Shown here: one piece after another, positions 38,233 through 46,740 of the stretch
Layout of the letters: each line of letters begins with the position of its first letter
Position numbering within the stretch: position 1 is the stretch's first letter
Assembly: GCF_014235185.1 (NCBI RefSeq)
Contig: NZ_CP060131.1
Coordinates: forward strand, 2,735,501-2,799,500
Length of the DNA: 64,000 bases
Reading direction: 5' to 3'
Origin: Pseudonocardia petroleophila
Lineage (GTDB): Bacteria > Actinomycetota > Actinomycetes > Mycobacteriales > Pseudonocardiaceae
The notes under the pieces: model-generated
Databases searched by the model: none
The model's input: the letters and a program-made list of their open reading frames with translations, nothing else
Told to the model about the DNA's origin: nothing
Program-made: the position numbers and the translations under genes

Positions 38233-39603
38233 TCAGGCCTCGGCCTCCTCGCGCTCCTTCTCCTCCCCGCGGCGGCGCAGGAGCCGGAACCCGGGCACGC
38301 CCTGGATCGCGTGACGGACGTCCTGGAGCACGTCGAGGAGCTCGTGCACGTCGGGTCCGACGCGGTCGAGGGTGACCAGGATGGGCATGATGTCGGTCTC
38401 GAGGTGGTGGGTGAGCTGCGGGAGCTGGTCGACCATCCGGATCGCGGCCTGCAGCTCCGCCTCGGTGAAGTCCTCGACGAACCGGTGCGCGAGCGGGGCG
38501 GCCTTCTGCGCGATCGGCTGGTAGAGGTCGAGGATCTCCGACGCCCCCCTGCTGGTCGCGGCGGCCTCGCCGACCAGCGCCTGCGCCTCGTCGGCCACCC
38601 CGGTGGCCTTGCGGATGACCCCGCCCGCGTCGCCCGCGACACCGCCCGCGGTGGTGACGAGCGCGGCGGCCTCGTCGGCGACGGTCCCGGCGCGCCCGAC
38701 CAGACCGGCGGCATCCTCCGCGACCGAGTCGGCGCGGGTGATGAGGGTCGCGGCGCCGTCGGCGACGGAGCCCGCGCGGCCGATCAGGGCGTCGGCGCTG
38801 CCGGCGACCCCGTCGGCGCGTTCGATCAGCTCGGAGGCGCTGCCCGCCACGCCGTCGGCGCGCCCGATCAGCTCGGACGCGCTGGTGGCGACCGTGTCGG
38901 CCCGGCCGATGAGCCCCGCGGCGTCCTGCGCCACCCCGTCGGCGCGGCTGACGAGCCCGGCGGCGTCCTCCGCGACGGTGCCGGCGCGGTCGACCAGACC
39001 GGCGGCGTCGCCGGCGACGGAGTCCGCGCGGGTGATGAGCGCGGCGGCGCCGTCGGCGACGGTGCCGGCGCGGGTGATGAGGGCGTCGGCGTTCCCGGCC
39101 ACGGAGTCCGCGCGCCCGATGAGGTCGGCGGCGTCGCCGGCGACCGTGCCCGCGCGGTCGATCAGCTTCGCGGCGTTCCCCGCGACCCCGTCGGCCCGGT
39201 TGATCAGCAGCGCGGCGCCGGTCGCGACGTCACCCGCGTCGGTGATCAGGCGGTCGGCGCGGGCGGCGACCCCGTGCACCTCCCCGAGCAGGGGGTCGAC
39301 CCGGCGGACCATGCGCTCGGCGTCGGTCAGCACCGTGTCGACCCGGCCGACCGCGCCCCGGGCGTCGGCGAGCACGCCCTCCACGCCGTCGACGAGGCCG
39401 TCGGCCCGCCGGACCATCCCGTCGACGTCGTCGGCGATCGCGGCGACCCGTCCGACCAGGGTCTCCACGTCCTCCAGCAGGTCGGCGATCCGCCCCGGGA
39501 GGGTGGCGACGACGCCCACCGCCTCGTCGGTCCAGCCCAGGACGGCCCGGGCACCCGCGATCATGTCGGAGGGGCCCCATACGGGTAGCCCGGCGATGCG
39601 CAT
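38233..39603 (-). CDS. Long helical protein with seventeen 14-residue repeats
   Basis: A 456-residue, almost wholly helical protein with no signal peptide. Residues 119-356 are seventeen in-register units of 14 residues with consensus LIxRADxVAxDAAx, with no insertions or deletions. Before that is a looser 7/11-residue periodic region (VETLVGRVAAIADDVDGMVRRADGL). The C-terminal ~95 residues (EAELQAAIRMVDQLPQLTHH, then TDIMPILVTLDRVGPDVHELLDVLQ and VPGFRLLRRR) resemble the conserved end of short actinobacterial proteins of unknown function, usually under 200 residues; this assignment is from memory. Tail: charged EEKEREEAEA. Last in a possible operon with the EhuB-like lipoprotein. Confidence 0.75.
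   Translation of the reverse strand: MRIAGLPVWGPSDMIAGARAVLGWTDEAVGVVATLPGRIADLLEDVETLVGRVAAIADDVDGMVRRADGLVDGVEGVLADARGAVGRVDTVLTDAERMVRRVDPLLGEVHGVAARADRLITDAGDVATGAALLINRADGVAGNAAKLIDRAGTVAGDAADLIGRADSVAGNADALITRAGTVADGAAALITRADSVAGDAAGLVDRAGTVAEDAAGLVSRADGVAQDAAGLIGRADTVATSASELIGRADGVAGSASELIERADGVAGSADALIGRAGSVADGAATLITRADSVAEDAAGLVGRAGTVADEAAALVTTAGGVAGDAGGVIRKATGVADEAQALVGEAAATSRGASEILDLYQPIAQKAAPLAHRFVEDFTEAELQAAIRMVDQLPQLTHHLETDIMPILVTLDRVGPDVHELLDVLQDVRHAIQGVPGFRLLRRRGEEKEREEAEA
38536..39249 (-). repeat. Array of seventeen 42-bp repeats
   Basis: Exact 42-bp period over 714 bp, encoding the 14-residue units of the helical protein. Units are degenerate in sequence but keep length. 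The central units are most alike, for example those encoding SVAEDAAGLVGRAGTV and TVAEDAAGLVSRADGV, which suggests recent unequal recombination. Confidence 0.85.
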
Positions 39604-39650
39604 GGACCCGATAGTGGCCTATCGCGGGCCGGTGCGCCCGGACGCGCGGG

Positions 39651-40508
39651 TCACGGCGGGGCGCAGAGTTCCTCGACGGTCAGGTCGGGATCGGGCAGGT
39701 TGCCCGCATCGAGGCCGAACGGCTCGGTCAGGCTGAGCCATTCGCCGGAGGCCTGTAGTGCGGTCAGCTCCGCGTTGAACGCGGCGAGCAGGTCGGTCTC
39801 GCCGATCCGAGCGGCGAACGCCGACGCCGGGACGACGGTGCGCCCGTCGACGGTGGGGTTCACCGGATCGGTGATCTCCACGCCGAGGCCGGGGTTGCGG
39901 CGCAGCTCGTCGACCAGTGACACGGCGGTGAGGGCGCCCGCCTGGGCCCGGCCGTCGACGACGTCGCGGAACAGGTCGCCCTGCGAGTCGCTGAGCACCA
40001 GCCGGTCCTCGGTGATGCCGGCGGCCCGCGCGTAGGTCAGCTCGGAGGAGCGCTCCAGCACCGCGAGCCGCACGCCCGAGCGCCGGACCCCCTGGAACGT
40101 GCCGATGCCGCGCGGGTTGCCCTCGGGCACGAGGAACGCGGGCGGGGCGACGAAGTCGGGCCGGGAGAAGGCGATCTCGCCGCAGCGCTCGGGTGTGACC
40201 GTCAGGCCCGCGGCGATCAGGTCGAACCGACCGGCCTGCAGCCCCGGGATGAGGTCGGCGAAGCGCACCTGCACCGCTTCCAGCCCTCCGACGCCGATCC
40301 GCTCCAGCACCGTGCGGGCGACGACGGGCTGGGCGCCGGTCAGCTCGCCCCGGCCGCCGACGTAGCCGAAGGGCCGCTCGCCCGCGATCCCGACGCGCAG
40401 CACCCCGGAGGACCGGGCGCGCTCCAGCGTGGTGCCCGTGGGCTGCGCGCACGCCGCTGCGGCCACGGCGAGCGGGGCGAGCAGCAGCAGGTGTCGGCGC
40501 GTGAGCAT
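39651..40508 (-). CDS. EhuB-like extracellular solute-binding lipoprotein (family 3)
   Basis: A 285-residue periplasmic-type binding protein anchored by lipid: the lipobox is AAAC with Cys20, preceded by RR and a Leu-rich signal sequence. Family 3 solute-binding blocks follow: VLRVGIAGERPFGYV, LIPGLQAGRFDLIAAGLTVTPER and the SQGDLFRDVVDGRAQAGALTAVSLV segment, closest in pattern to EhuB (ectoine/hydroxyectoine binding). There is no permease or ATPase for it here, so it may act as a sensor partner. It lies 24 bp downstream of the response regulator on the same strand. Confidence 0.8.
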   Translation of the reverse strand: MLTRRHLLLLAPLAVAAAACAQPTGTTLERARSSGVLRVGIAGERPFGYVGGRGELTGAQPVVARTVLERIGVGGLEAVQVRFADLIPGLQAGRFDLIAAGLTVTPERCGEIAFSRPDFVAPPAFLVPEGNPRGIGTFQGVRRSGVRLAVLERSSELTYARAAGITEDRLVLSDSQGDLFRDVVDGRAQAGALTAVSLVDELRRNPGLGVEITDPVNPTVDGRTVVPASAFAARIGETDLLAAFNAELTALQASGEWLSLTEPFGLDAGNLPDPDLTVEELCAPP

Positions 40509-40532
40509 CGCCGAGCAGGCTAGGTGGACCGC

Positions 40533-41192
40533 TCAGGATCCGCCGGACCGGGCCGCGTAGGCCAGGATCGCGAGCTGCGTGCGGTTGGTCAGGTCGAGCT
40601 TCGTCATCGCGGCGGACAGGTGCGACTTCACGCTCGACATCGACAGGTGCAGCGCGGCCGCGATCTCGCCGTTGCTCAGCCCGTCGGCGACGGCCGAGGC
40701 CACCTCCTGCTCGCGCTCGCTCAGGAGCGCCATCCGGGCGCGGGCGTCCGGATCGGGCCCGGCGGGGGCCCGCTCGGCGGCCATCGCGATGACGCTGCGG
40801 GTCACCGAGGGGGACAGCACCGGGTCGCCCGCGGCCGCGCGCCGCACGGCGTCGACGATCTTGGCGGGCGGGGTGTGCTTGAGCAGGTAGCCCGCGGCGC
40901 CCGCGCGCAGCGCGCCGAGCACGGTGTCGTCGCCGTCGAACGTGGTGAGCACGACGACCGCGGGCCCGTCGCCGGGGCGGGACGTGAGGGCGCGGGTGGC
41001 CGCGATGCCGTCGAGCCGGGGCATCCGCACGTCCATCAGCACGACGTCCGGGGCGAGGGCGTCGACGGCGGCGAGGACGCCGGAGCCGTCGGAGGACTCC
41101 CCGACGAGCTCGATGTCGACCGCCCCGCCGAGCATCAGGGCCAGCCCGGAGCGCACCAGCGGGTCGTCGTCGACGACGAGCACGCGGATCAT
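40533..41192 (-). CDS. NarL/FixJ-type response regulator
   Basis: A 219-residue two-component output protein. Receiver domain with the acidic pocket VVDDDP, phospho-acceptor Asp54 in VVLMDVRMPRLDG, conserved Thr in VVVLTTFD and Lys in YLLKHTPP. The C-terminal LuxR-type HTH is LSEREQEVASAVADGLSNGEIAAALHLSMSSVKSHL. The ATG overlaps the upstream kinase stop (ATGA), so the pair is translationally coupled. Possible targets are the divergent ABC transporter operon and the genes downstream. Confidence 0.93.
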   Translation of the reverse strand: MIRVLVVDDDPLVRSGLALMLGGAVDIELVGESSDGSGVLAAVDALAPDVVLMDVRMPRLDGIAATRALTSRPGDGPAVVVLTTFDGDDTVLGALRAGAAGYLLKHTPPAKIVDAVRRAAAGDPVLSPSVTRSVIAMAAERAPAGPDPDARARMALLSEREQEVASAVADGLSNGEIAAALHLSMSSVKSHLSAAMTKLDLTNRTQLAILAYAARSGGS

Positions 41193-42439
41193 GACGCCCA
41201 CGGTATCCGGGCCAGCAGCCGGAACCGGCCGTCGACGATCTCCCGGGTGAGCTCGCCGCCGTGCAGGGCCACGCGTTCGCCCAACCCCACGAGCCCGGCC
41301 CGCGCCCCGGGGATCTCGGTGCCCGTGACGCCGACCGCGACGGGGTTGACGATCTGCACGACGACGTCCGCGTCCACGTCCACCAGCACCTCGACCCCGG
41401 CTCCGGGAGCGTGCTTGCGGGCGTTCGTCAGGCCTTCCTGGACCAGCCGGTAGACGGTGTGCTGCAGGCGCGGGCGCAGGGCGGTGAGGTCGCCGCGCAG
41501 GGTGGCGTCCACCCGCTGACCGCTGCGCCGGGCCTCGGCGAGCAGGTCGGGGAGCTGGTCCACCGTCGGCTGGGGGGCCTCGGCCGGGTGGTCGTCGGCG
41601 TCGGGCGGGCGGAGCACCTGCAGCACCTCGCGCAGCTCCTCGAGCGCACGGGTGGCGTTGCCGCGCATCACGCCGACGGCGTCGTGCACCTCGCCGGCGG
41701 TCAGCGGCGGGGCGGAGCCGGCCTCGGCCTGCTCGGTGCGGTACTCCAGCGCGCCCGCGTGCACCGACAGCAGCGAGATCCGGTGCGCGAGGGTGTCGTG
41801 CATCTCGCGCGCGATGCGCGCCCGCTCCTCGCGCCTGCTGTCCCGCAGCCTGGCCTCGTACTCGACACGGGCCTGGTCGGCGCGTTCCCGCAGGACCAGG
41901 ACCAGCCGTCGCCGGGCCCGCACCGCGAGGCCCGCGGTCATCACCAGCAGCCACAGCAGCACGATCACGACGAAGGGCGAGTACGGGTCGTCGGACACGA
42001 TGTAGGTGACGACGTACGGGATGCCCAGCAGCGTCGCGAGCGCGGCGACCAGCGGCAGCGCCGGGCTCCACCCGCGGTGCAGGGCGAGGGAGAACATGAG
42101 GACCAGCGCCGCCCCGGTGGCGCTGTTGGAGACCGCGACGGCGACCGCCGCGAGCACGCCCAGCGCGACGGGGAACCGGCGGCGCCACCACAGCGCCAGG
42201 CACAGCACCATCCCGATGACCGGATCGGTGACGCGCAGCCACGTCGGCAGGCCGTAGACGTCGTCGACGACCGTGGCGTGGAACAGCACGACCCCGACGA
42301 CGAGTGCGCCGAGGAAGAACGCGACGTCGACGATCCAGTCGCGCGGGGTGCGCCCGGCCGGGCCGCCCCCGGTGCCCGCCTCGGCCGCGCGCGCCAGCTC
42401 GCCCGGCAGCATCCAGCGGTCCACCGGTGCCGCGTCCAT
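41189..42439 (-). CDS. Sensor histidine kinase (HisKA_3 type)
   Basis: A 416-residue membrane kinase. Five to six hydrophobic helices occupy about residues 36-175 with short extracytoplasmic loops, so the signal may be sensed within the membrane. The dimerisation domain is EERARIAREMHDTLAHRIS with His214. The HATPase region includes LQHTVYRLVQEGLTNARKHAPG and the GLVGLGERVALHGGEL G-box. Partner of the NarL-type regulator. Divergent from the ABC exporter gene with a 118-bp gap. Confidence 0.93.
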   Translation of the reverse strand: MDAAPVDRWMLPGELARAAEAGTGGGPAGRTPRDWIVDVAFFLGALVVGVVLFHATVVDDVYGLPTWLRVTDPVIGMVLCLALWWRRRFPVALGVLAAVAVAVSNSATGAALVLMFSLALHRGWSPALPLVAALATLLGIPYVVTYIVSDDPYSPFVVIVLLWLLVMTAGLAVRARRRLVLVLRERADQARVEYEARLRDSRREERARIAREMHDTLAHRISLLSVHAGALEYRTEQAEAGSAPPLTAGEVHDAVGVMRGNATRALEELREVLQVLRPPDADDHPAEAPQPTVDQLPDLLAEARRSGQRVDATLRGDLTALRPRLQHTVYRLVQEGLTNARKHAPGAGVEVLVDVDADVVVQIVNPVAVGVTGTEIPGARAGLVGLGERVALHGGELTREIVDGRFRLLARIPWAS

Positions 42440-42557
42440 CCGCCCAGGGTAGAAGAACGGGCGGGGGCCGGGAGGGCACGATCCGGTGGCCGATCGGCTG
42501 TCCGGAATGTCCGTCCGGTGGAGGTCTCCGCGCGGTGCCGCCGGGAACGTACCGGCC

Positions 42558-43319
42558 ATGACCACTGCGCTGCGCCTCGACGGGCTGACGAAGGACTTCT
42601 CCGGCACCCGCGCCGCCGACCACGTCGACCTGACCGTGCCGGTCGGGTCGCTGACCGGCCTCGTCGGGCCGAACGGAGCGGGCAAGACGACCTCGATCGC
42701 GATGGCGGTCGGCCTGCTGCGCCCCGACGCGGGCACCGCGACCGTCCACGGCGTCGACGTCTGGGCCGAACCGACCCGGGCGAAGGCGCTGCTGGGCGTG
42801 CTGCCCGACGGGCTGGCCCTGCCCGAGCGGCTCACCGGCGCGGAGCTGCTCACCTACTGGGGGCTGCTCCGCGGCCTGCCGGCCGACGTCGTGCGCTCGC
42901 GCGCCGCCGAGCTGCTGCGGATCCTCGAGCTCGACGTCGCCGAGGAGCGCGGGCTCATGGTGATCGAGTACTCCACCGGCATGCGGAAGAAGATCGGGCT
43001 CGCGACGGCGCTGCTGCACGCGCCGAAGGTGCTGGTGCTCGACGAGCCCTTCGAGGCCGTCGACCCGGTGTCCGCCCGGGTGCTGCGCGGGATCCTGCGC
43101 CGGTTCGTCGCCGCCGGGGGGTCGGTGGTGATCTCGTCGCACGTGATGAGCCTGGTGGAGGACCTGTGCGACCGGGTCGCGGTGATCGCGGGCGGGCGGG
43201 TGCTGGCCGACGGCACGCTCGCCGGGATCCGCGGCACCGCGACGCTGGAGGAGACGTTCGTCCGGCTCGTGGGCGAGCGGGAGATCGGGGCGGAGGAGCT
43301 CGCGTGGTTGGGACACTGA
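42558..43319 (+). CDS. ABC-2 exporter ATPase
   Basis: A 253-residue ABC ATPase. Walker A is GPNGAGKTTS; the signature motif is degenerate (YSTGMRKK), as is common in ABC-2 exporters; Walker B is VLVLDEPFEAVDP, and the switch His is in ISSHVMS. The next gene is its permease, overlapping by 16 bp. Divergent from the two-component system, which is a common regulatory partner of such exporters. Substrate unknown. Confidence 0.93.
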   Translation: MTTALRLDGLTKDFSGTRAADHVDLTVPVGSLTGLVGPNGAGKTTSIAMAVGLLRPDAGTATVHGVDVWAEPTRAKALLGVLPDGLALPERLTGAELLTYWGLLRGLPADVVRSRAAELLRILELDVAEERGLMVIEYSTGMRKKIGLATALLHAPKVLVLDEPFEAVDPVSARVLRGILRRFVAAGGSVVISSHVMSLVEDLCDRVAVIAGGRVLADGTLAGIRGTATLEETFVRLVGEREIGAEELAWLGH

Positions 43320-44968
43320 TCCGGCTGAGGTTCGCGATCCAGCGGCACACGCCCCGCGGGAAGCGACTGCTCGGGCTGGGGCTCGGGATCGTCGCGGTGC
43401 TGCTGACCTGGGGCGTCGCGCTGCTCGCACCCGCCGCGGGCGACGTGCTCCTGCTCGTCCTGGCCGGCTGGCTCGCCGGGTGGGTGGTCGGGCCGGTCCT
43501 CTCGTCGGGGGCGTCGGTGCTGCGCCCGGAGTACTTCGCTCTGCTGCCGCTGGACCGGCGACGGCTCGGCGCCGGGCTGCTGGCGTCGGTGTTCGTCGGG
43601 GTCGGCGCCGCGGTGACGGCGGGCGGGACCCTGGCGCTCGTCGGCTACGCGACGGTCGTCGCCGAGGGCCCCGCGGTCGTCGCGGCCGGAGCGGCGGCGG
43701 TGCTCGGGGCGGCCCTGCTGCTGGTGTTCGTGGTGGCGCTGTCGCGCGCGGTGTACGCGGTGCTGGGCGCGGCGATGCGCACCCGGCTCGGCGTCGAGGT
43801 CGCGGCCGTCCAGTACGGGTTGCTGATCGCGACGCTGTTCGCCGGGTGGCTCCTCGTCGTGCCGGTCGTCGGGGCGACCCCGGCGTTCCTGCGCGAGGGG
43901 TTCGCCGGGCTGCCCGGCGCCGCGCAGGTGCTCGCCGGGCTGCCGTCGGGCTGGCCCCTGCGGGCGGTCGAGGCGGCCGCCGCGGGACGGTGGTCGGCCG
44001 CACTGGGGTGGCTGGGCCTGCTCGCCGCGGCCGCCGGGGCGGCGGTGCTGGTGGCGGTCGCGCTGCTCACCCCGCACGTCGGCCCCCGCACCGCGCGGCG
44101 CACCCGGCGGCCGTGGGGCAGCCGGGTGCTCACCGGATCGCGGCTCCTCCCCGGCACGCCGCTGGGCGCGGTCGTGGGCAAGGAGCTGCGGGCGTGGTGG
44201 CGCGACCCGTGGCGGAGCCTGGAGGTGCGCAGCGGGATCTGGTTCGGCGTGTTCCTCGCGGTGTTCGGGGTGCTCGCCGGGATCCCGCAGGTCGCCGCGC
44301 TGTCCGGCGTGGCCGTGGCGCTGATCGTCGCGCTGAGCGGGGCCAACCTGTTCGGCCAGGACGGCACCGCGCTGTGGCAGCTCGTCGTCGGGCAGAGCCC
44401 GGCTGCGGTGCGCGCCGACATCCGGGGCAGGCAGATCGGGTTGGTGGTCGCGCTGGGCGTCCCCGCGGTGCTGCTCGCAGTGCTGATGGCGCTGCTCACC
44501 GGGACGTGGGCGCTGCTGCCCGCCGCGCTGTGCGTCGTCGTCGCGGTCGTGCTGGCCGGCAGCGGCGTGGCCGTGGTGATGTCGGTCGTCGGCGTCACCC
44601 CGGGCGTCGACCCGCACCGCCGCGTCAACGCGACCGACGCGGGGGAGAACACCGTGGCCATCCAGGTCGCGCTCTGGGCGACGGCCCTGCTGGTATCGCC
44701 GACGCTCCCGCTCGTCGTGCTGCTCGCCCTGGACCCCGGACCGGGACTCGCGACGGCGGCCGCGACCACCGCGCTCGTCAACGGGGCGGCGGTGGCCTGG
44801 TTCGCCGGGGCCGTCGCGGTGCACCGGCTGGAGACCCACCTGCCGGAGACGTTCGCCCGCCTGCGCTACCCCGGCGCCGGCACCGCGACGACCCGGGGCG
44901 ACGGGGTCCTCGACCGCCTGTCCGGCCGGGCCGAGGCGGAAGCGGTGACGGCGGCGGGCAGGCGGTGA
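43304..44968 (+). CDS. ABC-2 type exporter permease
   Basis: A 554-residue protein with many hydrophobic helices in two halves, joined by a basic stretch (RTARRTRRPWGSR) and a loop with KELRAWWRDPWRSLEVR that resembles the cytoplasmic coupling region of ABC-2 permeases. The N-terminus VGTLIRLRFAIQRHTPRGKRL is typical of this group. The GTG start has GGAGGAGC 6 nt upstream, inside the ATPase gene. The stop overlaps the next start by 4 nt. Confidence 0.85.
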   Translation: MVGTLIRLRFAIQRHTPRGKRLLGLGLGIVAVLLTWGVALLAPAAGDVLLLVLAGWLAGWVVGPVLSSGASVLRPEYFALLPLDRRRLGAGLLASVFVGVGAAVTAGGTLALVGYATVVAEGPAVVAAGAAAVLGAALLLVFVVALSRAVYAVLGAAMRTRLGVEVAAVQYGLLIATLFAGWLLVVPVVGATPAFLREGFAGLPGAAQVLAGLPSGWPLRAVEAAAAGRWSAALGWLGLLAAAAGAAVLVAVALLTPHVGPRTARRTRRPWGSRVLTGSRLLPGTPLGAVVGKELRAWWRDPWRSLEVRSGIWFGVFLAVFGVLAGIPQVAALSGVAVALIVALSGANLFGQDGTALWQLVVGQSPAAVRADIRGRQIGLVVALGVPAVLLAVLMALLTGTWALLPAALCVVVAVVLAGSGVAVVMSVVGVTPGVDPHRRVNATDAGENTVAIQVALWATALLVSPTLPLVVLLALDPGPGLATAAATTALVNGAAVAWFAGAVAVHRLETHLPETFARLRYPGAGTATTRGDGVLDRLSGRAEAEAVTAAGRR

Positions 44969-45525
44969 CCCCACCGATGGATCCACCCACGCGCTACTTC
45001 GGTCGGTGGCGCGTGCGGGCCCGGGTCGTCGACGCTCGGGTGGTGTCCGATCCCACCGTCCTCGCCACCTCCCGCCGCTCGCGCCTGGCGACCGCCGTCC
45101 TGCTCCCGCTCGGCGGTGCGCTGCTCGGCTGGGCCGTGCTGACCTGGCACGACGTCTGGCTCGCACTGGACTGGGCGCCGATGCGGGGCCCGGTCGCGCT
45201 CGTCGACCGGTTCGATACCTGGCTGGGGGCCGGCGACACCCCGGTGCTCGTCGGGCTCGGCGTGCTCCTCGGCGTGGCACTGGTGCTGGTCGCGCGGAGC
45301 GAGGAGGTGACCGTCGCCGTCGGCTGGGACCGGGTGCGCGTCACGCGGGACTCCGGCGAGCGCACCTACCGCCGGGCCGACGTCCGGGAGGCGCTGGTCG
45401 ACGGGAAGCACCTGGTCCTGGTCGCGGACAACGGCACCGAGCTGCTGCGGGTGCGGACGGAGTTCGGCCGGGAGGCCCTCGCCGACGCGTTCCGGGCGCA
45501 CGGCTACGAGTGGACGGGGTCGTGA
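44965..45525 (+). CDS. YqeB-like membrane protein
   Basis: A 186-residue protein with two central TM helices (around residues 42-62 and 92-112) and a C-terminal soluble domain, VTVAVGWDRVRVTRD through REALVDGKHLVLVADNG to DAFRAHGYEW, matching the pattern of the YqeB family with its PH-like domain. GTG overlaps the permease stop. Role unknown. Confidence 0.6.
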   Translation: MTPPMDPPTRYFGRWRVRARVVDARVVSDPTVLATSRRSRLATAVLLPLGGALLGWAVLTWHDVWLALDWAPMRGPVALVDRFDTWLGAGDTPVLVGLGVLLGVALVLVARSEEVTVAVGWDRVRVTRDSGERTYRRADVREALVDGKHLVLVADNGTELLRVRTEFGREALADAFRAHGYEWTGS

Positions 45526-46739
45526 GCGCCCTGGCCGCGCGCGGCGGTGTGCGCGACACCGAGCGCGCACTCACCCCGGACCTCGCCCGCGGGCTGATGA
45601 TCCTGCTGATCGCGCTGTCCAACACCGCGTTCCACTTGTGGGCCGCGCGGCACGGCGAGTCGGGCTGGCATCCCGTCGACGGGTCGCCGGTCGACCGCGC
45701 GGTGCAGTTCGCGATGATCGTCGGCCTGGACCTGCGGGTGTACCCGCTGTTCGCGTTCCTGTTCGGGTTCGGGATGGTGCGGCTCCACGACCGGCAGACC
45801 GCGGCCGGGGCCAGCCCGCGGGCGGCGCGGGCGCTGCTGGGGCGACGCAGGGTGTGGCTGATCGGGTTCGGGGCGGTGCACGCCGCGCTGCTGATGGCGG
45901 GCGACATCCTCGGCGCGTGGGGCCTGCTGAGCCTGGTGCTCGGGTGGCTGTTCGTGGCCCGCCGGCCCGGCACGCTGCTGGTGTGGAGCGCGATCGCGGT
46001 GCTCGTGTCCCTGGCGTCGCTGGTGCCCGCACTCGTCGTGCTGGGCACCGCGGACACGTCGGCGTGGGCCCCCGGGGCGGTGACGGAGCCGACCGCCGCC
46101 GTGTACGCCGCGGGGCAGCCCGACTGGGTGGCCGCGGCCGGCACCCGGCTGTCCACCTGGCTCTACGTCACCCTCGCGGCCCCGCTGAGCCCGGCGTCGG
46201 TCGCGGCGATGCTGCTCGGGATGTGGGCGGCCCGCCGAGGCGTCCTCGACGACCCGGCGGCGCACCTGCGGCTGCTGGCCGTCACCGCGGGCTGCGGGGT
46301 GACGATCGGCTGGCTGGGCGGGCTGCCGAGCGCGCTGGACCACGTCGGGGTGTGGGACGCGCCCGCCGGAGCCGCGAGCGAGGCGGGTGAGCTCCTCGCG
46401 GTGCAGGCCGCCACCGGTCTGGCCGGCGGTCTCGGATACGTCGCGCTCGTCGCCCTCGGGGTCGCCCTGCTGCCCCGTGCTGTGCTGGGGAGCGCCGGTG
46501 TCCGGGCCGTCACGGCGGTGGGGAAGCGCTCGCTCTCGGCCTACCTCGCGCACTCGCTGCTGTTCGCCCCGGTGCTGGCCGCGTGGGGGCTCGGCCTGGG
46601 CGCCCACCTGGGCAGCGCGTCGATGGCCGCGTTCGCCGTCGCCGTCTGGCTGGTGACGGTGGCCGGCGCGGTCGCGCTGGAACGCCGCGGCCTGCGGGGT
46701 CCGGCCGAGGCGGTCCTGCGCCGGCTCGTCTACCGGTGA
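45522..46739 (+). CDS. DUF418 family membrane protein
   Basis: A 405-residue integral membrane protein with about ten hydrophobic helices. DUF418 features: the start PDLARGLMILLIALSNTA, the LFAFLFGFGMVRLHDR loop, and the C-terminal KRSLSAYLAHSLLFAPVLAAWGLGLG region. Acyltransferase_3-like topology. Last gene of the ABC exporter operon by GTGA overlap. Confidence 0.88.
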   Translation: MSALAARGGVRDTERALTPDLARGLMILLIALSNTAFHLWAARHGESGWHPVDGSPVDRAVQFAMIVGLDLRVYPLFAFLFGFGMVRLHDRQTAAGASPRAARALLGRRRVWLIGFGAVHAALLMAGDILGAWGLLSLVLGWLFVARRPGTLLVWSAIAVLVSLASLVPALVVLGTADTSAWAPGAVTEPTAAVYAAGQPDWVAAAGTRLSTWLYVTLAAPLSPASVAAMLLGMWAARRGVLDDPAAHLRLLAVTAGCGVTIGWLGGLPSALDHVGVWDAPAGAASEAGELLAVQAATGLAGGLGYVALVALGVALLPRAVLGSAGVRAVTAVGKRSLSAYLAHSLLFAPVLAAWGLGLGAHLGSASMAAFAVAVWLVTVAGAVALERRGLRGPAEAVLRRLVYR

Positions 46740-46740
46740 G

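Noticed and set aside
38536..39249. Possible CRISPR array from regular 42-bp repeats
   Set aside because: There are no unique spacers; the period is continuous, codon-based and lies inside an open gene encoding 14-residue units.
40533..44003. An 1156-codon minus-strand frame spanning the two-component genes and the opposite exporter gene
   Set aside because: Only its last 219 codons are a real gene (the response regulator); the rest is Arg/Pro-rich antisense sequence over the kinase in another frame and the exporter genes.
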